The notes under the pieces: generated by a model
Told to the model about the DNA's origin: nothing
Database searches by the model: none
The model's input: the letters and a program-made list of their open reading frames with translations, nothing else
Source: Trametes villosa
Taxonomy: Eukaryota > Basidiomycota > Agaricomycetes > Polyporales > Polyporaceae
Assembly (NCBI GenBank): GCA_002964805.2
Contig: PUDQ02000143.1
Span: forward strand, 630,001-694,000
Reading direction: 5' to 3'
DNA length: 64,000 nucleotides
Position numbers and translations under genes: made by a program
Part shown: piece after piece, positions 56,971-64,000 of the stretch
Layout: each line of letters begins with the position of its first letter
Numbering within the stretch: position 1 is the first letter of the stretch

Positions 56971-58564
56971 CGGGCAGCCGCGCGTCATCGAAGGGGTGCA
57001 GAAGCCCTGGAGTGCGCGGCACCCCCTTCCATGCGGAGTGTGCAAACCATCGGCCTCGCTTCTGCCTGGTATAGATGGGTCCCGGGTGGCTAATCGTAGG
57101 CACCTCCGTCACGATCGTGAACTGCCCTCCGAGGCTTACGACGACATATTGAAGGCTTGGGATGGCGGTGAACAGTGCTGTGGCGAGATCTTGGTGGCGC
57201 ATATTGATGATGTCCATAATGAGGGCCCTCGAGTACAGTCCGTACAAGGGTTCGTTGGTTATTCGGATATTGTAATAGACAAAGAGGCGAAAGTGGGTGA
57301 GGCTTGTGAGCCTCCAGGTAGAGTCGATCAGCTTCCTCTACGAGGCGAGAAGCATACGGTTAGTACGAAGCAGTTGGTACAGCAGGGGCAGTCAGATATT
57401 GGTACGCACAAGCACTGTCCTCCATCGCAGTGTGACCACACTCTCGGCGCCACCGGCGCCATCGGGAGGGCCTGTTGCAAGGTTGGCATACTCGAGTGGT
57501 AGCACCAGGTGGGTCAACCTGGAAGTGGCTCCCCGGGGGAACAGGTTCTCCAATACTTTCGTGCCGTAGCAGAGAAGGATCGTCAGTTTGAGATGGGTCG
57601 GGGGCGTTGAGCGAAGGATTTTCACTGTGTGACGGTACGTGTAGATGCTGACCTCGTCCAGCATGAGATGGCGGACAGGGCATTTGAGGCCGAGCATGAA
57701 GACCGCGAACACGTCGCCGATGACCCGATTGAGGCGCTTCCACCGAGCTCGCTCTTGTTGGTGAACCTGGTTGACCGCGCGAATGCGTCGCTGCCTCTCA
57801 TTGTCATATCTTAGCTGTCCTAGCTCCGTCAAGCCGACGTCAAGCGTGTTGTCCAACGCCGGGAATTTATACGCTAGGAAGTCCATGCGTATGATGCCCT
57901 CATCGGGCCCAGAGACCGTGAATGAACGCAGGGCCGGATATCGCAGACCCATGGTATCCACTCGAAGAAACTTGGCCTCGATTTCCAGGACTTCAAGTGT
58001 GGGGGCAAGGTGATGTAGCAGGGCGTCGAGCGCCGAAATACTGACAGTGGGTAGAGTCATTAGAGAGATGCGGAGGACGCGAAGTGAGGGCGTAGAGTGC
58101 GTGGACTTGATAATTGCTTCCATCTCGTTGCAGTCCTGGAGGAGCCCAAGCTCGCGCAAGGTGGGCAGCTGGGCAATGGCCTCCGGTATCCCGGGATCCG
58201 CGAGGCATGCGAACGTGTTTCGAGGATGAGGTAGAGTGAGAGACTGGAGGTGGGTGAGCCCTTTCAGGAGAGCCGTCATACGCCGCGCAGTCTCGCTGCG
58301 AGTATATTCCGGGCTATCGAGCTTGATGAGGTCGATAGTGAGAGCCCGAACAAGAGGGACGCGGGACTCTGGGGCTGCGAGGACAAAGTCGTGGAATGCA
58401 CAGATCGACTTATTATTCTTCAGAACCACGGGCCTCATGCGAATGAGACGCCTAGCAGCCATGTTGCGGAGATAGCGAGAGACGAGTGACAGCGAAAGGG
58501 CGGTCGTGACATCCGCCACCGATTCGCAGACATGTCCGAGAACGTCCAGGTCGAGCGTGCACAT
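56879..58564 (-). CDS. F-box-like/LRR protein, about 535 aa
   Basis: Two minus-strand exons: 58564-57410 (385 codons) and 57337-56879, joined in phase 0 across a 72-base intron. The N-terminal weak F-box is LDLDVLGHVCESVADVTTAL with LSLVSRYLRNMAARRLI. Leucine-rich repeats follow (LTHLQSLTLPHPRNTF, LPTLRELGLLQDC, LEVLEIEAKFL, LRYPALRSFTV). It is paralogous to 53248-54831 over its whole length, including the intron position. The end may be the stop at 56879, or a GTGAGT donor just before it may lead to a further small exon. Its last ~80 bases are duplicated near 43.25 kb. Confidence 0.75.
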
Positions 58565-60260
58565 CCGATCGGCGAGTTTGAGAGGCTTTCTTCATCAGGA
58601 AAAAGCCTATATGTCAGTAGCTCCCAGCCAACTTAGGTAGCCCTACGTAGCGTCGATAGCCCTGGTAGCACCATGGCTAGCTATGTATGGTGACGTACCT
58701 ATTAGTAGCTCCACTCCGCAGTGATATGACTGGAGATAGCTGTCCGGTAGCAGGTAACTGCTTGTATATAGTGTCCAGTAAATGAGAGAAAATAATCACG
58801 GCTTAGAGAGCTGTAGGGGGGTGCTCTGGGGGGCTCAATACGCTACTCGAGGGGTTGAACAGGATTTGCATGCCTCTGGGTCGATGGAATCCATGGAGAG
58901 TTGCATCGGAACTCAGTAGCCTGGAGTGCCGAAACGGCGCAAGTATGCATAGGCCGGCCCTAAACACGGTGGCTGCTAGCTCCAACGCGCGCTCGTTCCT
59001 GCTTGTCCTGTCCGTGCGCTGCGTCGTCTCACTTCTCATCTCTTCCGCCATGTCCGCTCGCTGAGAACGCCTGTCTATCTGCCTGAGTGACTTGCTGCCC
59101 GTCTGTGACATCACCGCTCTATGGTTTGGCTCGTTCCTTCGTCCTGACTCGCGTTTTTCTAGTCGGTTTCTAGTCGGTGAAGCTTCCCACATCGGATCCT
59201 CCGAGTCGCTTTCCCTTGTCATCAAGGTATGTCTTATTCTCCAGGCATGAAGGCCACGCCAACGCTATGCGGGACCATGTACATCCAGTATGTCGTGAAG
59301 ATCCCGGTGCCCCTCATTGTCCGGTAAGTCACCCTAATATCCCTAGTCTTCTCTATCATCCTTTCCGCTGTGGGGTCGGGTGCCGGGACCCCCATAGGAC
59401 CTGCGTTTCGTGCCACGCGTAGACATGTATCTTATGATGTAATATGTACATTGCAATGCTATACTTTTTCCTTCTACTTCTGCGTGCACTCGCAGCCCGA
59501 GGACGTCAATGGGATACAGCATAAAGAGCTACCCTAACGTCGCTATGCTCGCTACTGGCCGCTACAGTATCAGCACAGTAGCCACGCCGGGAGCTACGGT
59601 AGCGGTACGGTAGGCTACCCGCGGCTACCTAGACGTGCGGGGCTGCTACAGACGCCGACCTAAACCGGGACCAAGCAACCGGACTACGACCACTATGTAA
59701 GCTACTGTATACAATGTAGCCAGGTGATTTTTTCCTGAAGTTCCTTGATTCTTAGCAGATGTATGAGGACAAGCAAGTCAAATAGTATTTGAAAGTGCTA
59801 ACCGTCGTGTGCACAATCCCTCAGCTCGTTCCAGCGATAAGGTGGGCACCGGGTAGGAGCGGGAAGATGATCCAGTTGCGCTCAGAGTCCTTGATCCAAG
59901 TCGGATTGATCATCGCGGCGCTCCTGGCAGCTCCTGGCGCACTGTACACACGTGGCATTACAGATTCACCCAAATTCGGTAAGTAGGAACGAGAGGTGCC
60001 TTGTAGTCGGGCGGCATGATGAGCTCGGATAACACCTTACCTCAGCTGAACGCAGGGGATCATAAAACAGAAGGAGTCTGTCTGGCTGTCCTCTAAGAAC
60101 ACTGGCATGTTGCTAACCGTTTCAGTTTCGAGATACAATTCAAACTTTACGTATGTCTCTGGAAACAAAAGCTTATGGTTACTCGAACAGACAGCCTAGA
60201 GAGCTTGGCAGCTCAACAACTCATCATATGACACCGATTGTGATTCGACGTTAACAAAGC
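58565..60260. other. Gene-free stretch with GTAGC/GCTAC clusters
   Basis: No gene is visible. Two short tracts, about 58620-58760 and 59540-59725, are crowded with GTAGC and its reverse complement GCTAC. Confidence 0.5.
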
Positions 60261-60509
60261 CTAGTTCTGTGTAATATCGCCGAGGGAGCGGAATGTTATG
60301 GTGGTGTCCACCGGCACGTACACCCCGACGCGGTTGGTGTCATCGGCGTTCTTGAACGCGACGAGCTCCCAGCCGTCGCGCGCCCATGAGTCGCGCTTGC
60401 CGGGCTGCAGGGAGTACCAGGAGTCACTCGCGGAATCGCGCGAATACTTGGAGATGAAGACGTGGCACGGCTCGGAGGACTCGTTGACGACGACGATGCT
60501 GCCGGGCAT
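60261..60509 (-). CDS. Small GSI/SWxRDGWE-family protein D, 82 aa
   Basis: A single-domain copy: GSIVVVNESSEPCHVFISK, SDSWYSLQPGKRDSWARDG, WELVAFK, VGVYVPVDTTITF. The DRAG motif of the other copies has become NRVG here. The ATG at 60509 directly follows TTGAGCAG. An upstream GTAAGT near 60570 would give a 5' UTR intron of about 60 bases. No signal peptide. Function unknown. Its middle part (LQPGxRDSWARDGWE) is closest to domain 1 of protein B. Confidence 0.8.
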   Translation of the reverse strand: MPGSIVVVNESSEPCHVFISKYSRDSASDSWYSLQPGKRDSWARDGWELVAFKNADDTNRVGVYVPVDTTITFRSLGDITQN

Positions 60510-61563
60510 CTGCTCAAGGTGCAAGGGGTAAGCGGCCCCATAGCAGGTTGTTATTGATAGTGGTACTTACGGTTGTTATGCTGAGTACGTGTTGTTCAGT
60601 TGACTGAGTGATGGTGGAGAGTCGTGTTAGGCTGCGATTGTGGGATGTGCGGGTTAGCGGTAGAGTCCGACTCGCGTAGAGGGTGCTCGAAACGTACTTA
60701 GCGTGTGGCCCGGTGTTGACTTCTGGGGTTCAGGCGACGCTCTGCGCCCTTCTTATACGTTTCCTGGGTGCGCCTCGCGGAGCGCATGTTAGCGCGTGCC
60801 CTATGTCCCTCCGTCACGTCAAATGGTGCCTGAATATCGAACCGAATACCGTATCGCCTCCTGGCCCTGAGGCGCTCCCCTGGCAGTCGAGCGGAGTCCT
60901 TGAGAAATTCACCGACTTTCGCCGAACCCCTCGCCGACTAAGGACGCTCCAATTGCGGGATAGCGAGAGTTACGCGACGTCTTTTGAAGCGATTAACCTC
61001 CCAATCGTCTTCATACTGACTTCAGGTACGCGGCGCGAGGCACCTACTGGGCACAATTCTCTGTGACACTGTATGGTAAGCGCGTGATCCGTGCACCACA
61101 CATTCCGCGGGACTAAAGGAAAGACGTACGATTACGTCTGTCCAGACCATTCTTGTGGATTTTCTTTTGTAAATCCTTCGAGGTCGACCGCGATCTGCGC
61201 CACAAGTCCGCTTCGTCGAGGAGGAGCGATTTGTCAAGTGTCAAGAACCAGACTAGCTGTGGATTCCTGTGGGCGAGTAAGGATAACTCACAGCACCCGA
61301 CCATACGGTACCTAGGGCGCCGAGGCACCTCGGTGTTCCGACGGCCGGTGCGTGGTCGGTTGATACTTGCACCTTGTCGGAGCCTTCAGGAAGATGCGTC
61401 TTTGATTCAGGGGCGGGCTCAGTATTGAGATTAAAGAGGGCTCAATTGAGCGGGAATTACACAGTGGCTGAGGCGGCCTTCTCATGTTCTAGCACGTATC
61501 AATTAGAACCCTGTTTAGACGCAGGGGAAGGGCCGCGCTCACATTAATGCTTCTACTTCAAGA
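60510..61563. other. Intergenic, promoter of small-protein gene D
   Basis: A minus-strand TATAAGA at 60751-60757 lies 242 bases before the gene D start, the same distance class as at genes A and C. Nothing else is recognisable. Confidence 0.5.
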
Positions 61564-62325
61564 CTAGCCCTTGGTGGCCAGTCCAGCGGGGCTCACGGAT
61601 ACGGAGGCTCCCAGGGCGCGGTCTCTTCTGCAGTCCATACGCGATCCATCTCCATCATGCACTACGAGAAACGAAGTTAGCCTTTCACACAGCTCATGGT
61701 GATAGCTAGCCCTGCCCTTGCTCACCTCGTCCTCGGGCGAGAGGAACAGCTCCTCGTCCTCCAGCATCTCTTGAGCCGTGGCGTCGTCTAACTGCCTGTA
61801 GCGTCCCTCTTCATCCCGAGCATTTGCCCAACCTGACGTCTTCATCCAGCGCCCTCTCGGCACGACTTCCGCGCTGCTATGCGGGCCGTCTTCGGGCCTT
61901 ACGATGCTGATCTCGTACGACCCTCCGAAGGTCAGGAAGACGTGGCGCAGAGTGGGGACGGCATCCATCAGGGCAGAAGCAACGGCGTACGTGTCGTGCT
62001 CGCGCACACTGCGGATAAACCCCTTCGAGTGCTTGGGCGCGTATTCGTCCACGAGGTCGACGTTGTAGTAGACGATGAATCGCAGGTTGGTGATCCGGAG
62101 GTGGCGAATAGCGCCGATGACCATATCCTGTCGAGCCTCGCGTCAGACGATCGTTATGGACCAGGGAAAGACTCGCAGCCAAACGCACCAGGAATGCGGT
62201 CCACTGGATGGACGATAGCGTGAACCGGTCGACCCGATCGTCCTCGTCGAAGTTGTCGTAAATTACGACCAGAACGAGATGCGTGAGATATGAGAGCACG
62301 TAGTCGGACTGGGGCTGTGATCTGC
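61564..62325 (-). pseudogene. 5'-truncated F-box/LRR gene beside a Copia element
   Basis: Minus-strand exons at about 62325-62170 and 62124-61564 encode the C-terminal part of the 53 kb/56 kb F-box/LRR family. SYLTHLVLVVIYDN and IQWTAFLVR match RLTHLRVVLSYDN and LQWRELLVR in the paralogue at 53.7-53.8 kb. LRITNLRFIVYYNVDLVDEY and VPTLRHVFLTFGGSYEI match its last exon. Everything N-terminal of this, about 350 codons in the paralogue, is missing at this point. It is replaced by the 3' end of a Copia element in the same orientation. The gene's front may lie beyond the right edge of the window, on the other side of the insertion. Confidence 0.65.
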
Positions 62326-62503
62326 GAGAGAAGACGAGCGGGCCTCAGTACGTGTGCTCGGGCGGGAGCAAAGACTGATATATTTGTATGTACCTGCGAG
62401 AGAAGACGAGCGGGCTAGGTACATAGTAAGCAACGATGAACGCAGTAATGAACGGACGGCGAGCTTACCCTCAGTACGTGTGCTCGGGCGGGAGCAAAGA
62501 CTG
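62323..62503 (-). repeat. Direct duplication, one copy with and one without a 54-base GT-AG segment
   Basis: Copy 1 is 62323-62377: a 20-base block (TGCGAGAG to GCGGG) directly followed by a 35-base block (CCTCAGTACG to AAGACTG). Copy 2 has the same 20-base block at 62395-62414 and the same 35-base block at 62469-62503, separated by 54 bases (62415-62468). On the minus strand those 54 bases begin GTAAGC and end ACCTAG, with a GCTTACT branch-like word near the end. They therefore look exactly like a fungal intron. Both flanking blocks are identical between copies. Confidence 0.85.
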
Positions 62504-64000
62504 AGGGGGCGGCATCGCGAGGCGGCTGGTATATGTGAGGGCGAGCGAGCGTGAGGTAAGGCACGTCGCGTGCGCCAAGGCGGCGCGCGACGTGCGTAGA
62601 CGAACGAAAAGGGAAAGCGTAGCACTAAATATGGTAGGTATCGTAATCAGAGCGAGGCGGGAAAACAAACGGTACCGTATCGCGCGGGCGGACGGTACAT
62701 GCGCGGGCTGGGCGCGCACCCCAACGCCGACCTGCCGCTCCTCGTGATTGAGGGCGGCGGTCGCGCTCAGGATTGCGCTCCAACACACCCCCTCAATCCT
62801 AGAGCAGACCGAGGGCGGCGGCGAAGTGCTTGACTTTCGGAGAGGGAAGAGCCTTCGTGAGGACGTCGGCGACCATGTCCTCCGTCGGGCAGTAGACGAG
62901 ATGGAGCTTCTTGTCCTCGATGACCCAGCGAATGAAGTGGTAGCGGATGTCGATATGTTTGGTGCGGGCGTGGTACTGGTTGTCGCGAGCGAGGGCGATC
63001 GCCGACTGGTTGTCCGAGTTGAGCGTGATGGGGTCACCAAACGGCTCGAAGACTTGTCCGATGAGGGAGCGCAGCCAGAGAGCCTCCTTTGCGGCGTGCG
63101 TGATGGCGACGTACTCGGATTCGGTGGTCGAGAGGGAGATAAGCTCCTGGCGCTTCGAGCTCCACGAGACAGCGCCGCCGTCGATGAGGAACGCGTAGCC
63201 CGAGATGGCCTTGCGGTCCTCGTGCATTGAGCCGTCTGCGTCGGAGTACCCGACGAGGTCGAGGGTCGTCGCGCCGTACGTGAGCTTGAGATGCTTCGTG
63301 CCGTTGAGATAACGCAGGACACGGCGAACGGCGTCCCAGTGCGCACGGCCGGGGTTGTCAGAGAAGCGCGAGAGGATGGACACGGCGTACGTGATATCCG
63401 GGCGCGTGCCCAGCGACGCGTACATCAGCGATCCGACCGCTTCGCGGTACGGCACATCGCGCATAGCGCCGATGTCACTGGGCGTCGACGGGCTCTGGCT
63501 CGTTGAGAGGGCGACGTGCGGGTCCATCGGCGTCGAGATGGGCTTCGCGTCTTCGAGGCCGAAACGGCGCACGATAGACTCGATGTAGGCGGTTTGCGAG
63601 AGGGAGAGGCGGCGATTGGCGCGGTCGCGCTCGACGGCGAACCCGAGGATCCAGTGGATCTCGCCTTCGTCCGAGATGTCGAAAGCCTCGCGGAGTTTGG
63701 CCTTGACCTCGCGGATGAGGGCGTCGGACGCTGCAACGACAGTCAGGTCGTCGACGTGCACCACGATGACGATGAGGTCGGCGTTGTCGACGCGGAAGAA
63801 GACGGCCTGGTCGACGTCCGATTGCGACATTCCCAGCTTCTCGCGCAAGACGCGCAAGAGCTTCTTGTGCCAGTGACGAGCGCTCTGCTTGAGGCCGTAC
63901 AGCGGGCAGAGGAGTCGCAGGGCGAGGGTCTTGTCGTTCGTGAGCTTCGAACCGGGCGGCAGCGCCATCCAGATGACCTCGTTGTCTTCGAACTCGCCGT
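62326..64000 (-). mobile_element. Ty1/Copia LTR retrotransposon, 3' part, running off the right edge
   Basis: The pol reading frame enters from beyond 64000 and stops at 62799. After the stop a purine-rich tract (about 62800-62786 on the minus strand) is followed by TGTTGGAGCGC at 62785. That fits a polypurine tract and the start of the 3' LTR. The LTR would extend to about 62323-62395, where the minus strand reads CTCTCGCA; its exact end and the target duplication cannot be fixed inside this window. Confidence 0.75.
62799..64000 (-). CDS. Copia pol polyprotein, C-terminal part (reverse transcriptase and RNase H), partial
   Basis: 400 codons open to the window edge. The reverse transcriptase palm is seen as CPLYGLKQSARHWHKKL and, further on, VHVDDLTVV with the catalytic Asp pair. 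The typical Copia segment LGFAVERD and SLSQTAYIESIVRRF then follow. Next comes PYREAVGSLMYASLGTRPDI. RNase H shows GYSDADGS (active-site Asp), SWSSKRQELISLSTTESEYV (Glu), DNQSAIALARD (Asp), RTKHIDIRYHFIRW and DVLTKALP. All the key residues are present and there is no stop or frameshift, so this copy may be recent. Confidence 0.95.
   Translation of the reverse strand, partial: GEFEDNEVIWMALPPGSKLTNDKTLALRLLCPLYGLKQSARHWHKKLLRVLREKLGMSQSDVDQAVFFRVDNADLIVIVVHVDDLTVVAASDALIREVKAKLREAFDISDEGEIHWILGFAVERDRANRRLSLSQTAYIESIVRRFGLEDAKPISTPMDPHVALSTSQSPSTPSDIGAMRDVPYREAVGSLMYASLGTRPDITYAVSILSRFSDNPGRAHWDAVRRVLRYLNGTKHLKLTYGATTLDLVGYSDADGSMHEDRKAISGYAFLIDGGAVSWSSKRQELISLSTTESEYVAITHAAKEALWLRSLIGQVFEPFGDPITLNSDNQSAIALARDNQYHARTKHIDIRYHFIRWVIEDKKLHLVYCPTEDMVADVLTKALPSPKVKHFAAALGLL

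Noticed and set aside
60683..61066. 127-codon plus-strand frame between gene D and the F-box fragment
   Set aside because: No domain, no promoter in the right direction, and composition like intergenic sequence.
62323..62503. CRISPR-like direct repeats
   Set aside because: Only two copies occur, the segments between them are unequal, and the sequence is eukaryotic. The duplication is explained by the GT-AG segment difference.

Overview
The window looks like nuclear DNA of a basidiomycete fungus, most likely an agaricomycete of the polypore type. The evidence is GC-rich coding sequence, genes broken by many 45-80 base GT-AG introns, an expanded family of secreted sedolisin (S53) proteases, many F-box/leucine-rich-repeat genes, and a Ty1/Copia retroelement. 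Genes were modelled by joining open reading frames at GT-AG sites and checking that every join keeps the frame. Joins that could not be settled are named in the entries.

Layout. Bases 1-10,288 are GC-rich and almost gene-free. They hold an 80-base hairpin, a run of intron-like segments with one weak candidate gene, and a diverged tandem repeat of about 465 bases. From 10.3 to 26.3 kb lie a WW-domain membrane protein, an F-box gene, the oligosaccharyltransferase subunit SWP1/ribophorin II, an F-box gene with a damaged 3' end, an F-box gene with a Cys-rich C-terminal part, a GH47 alpha-mannosidase with 15 exons, and a second copy of the damaged F-box type. A tRNA-Cys(GCA) sits at 26,551. From 27.6 to 39.5 kb is a cluster of four sedolisins, three on the plus strand and one inverted.

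From 40.8 to 60.5 kb four genes of one unrecognised family encode small proteins of 82 aa, one of them a two-domain version. They share promoter and 5' leader sequence. Housekeeping genes lie among them: a GNAT acetyltransferase and NAC-beta (divergent pair), the WD40 protein AIP1, and the spindle checkpoint protein Mad3. Two related F-box/LRR genes lie at 53-58.6 kb. At the right edge a Copia element (3' part of pol and probable LTR) abuts a 5'-truncated F-box/LRR gene. Next to the LTR is a short duplicated sequence in which one copy carries a 54-base GT-AG segment and the other lacks it exactly.

How the genes work together. SWP1 and the GH47 mannosidase both serve N-glycosylation in the secretory pathway. 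The sedolisins are secreted acid proteases whose precursors carry several N-glycosylation sequons. The F-box genes are probably fast-evolving substrate receptors. No single pathway cluster is evident. The two most unusual signals are the small-protein family and the spliced/unspliced duplication beside the retroelement.
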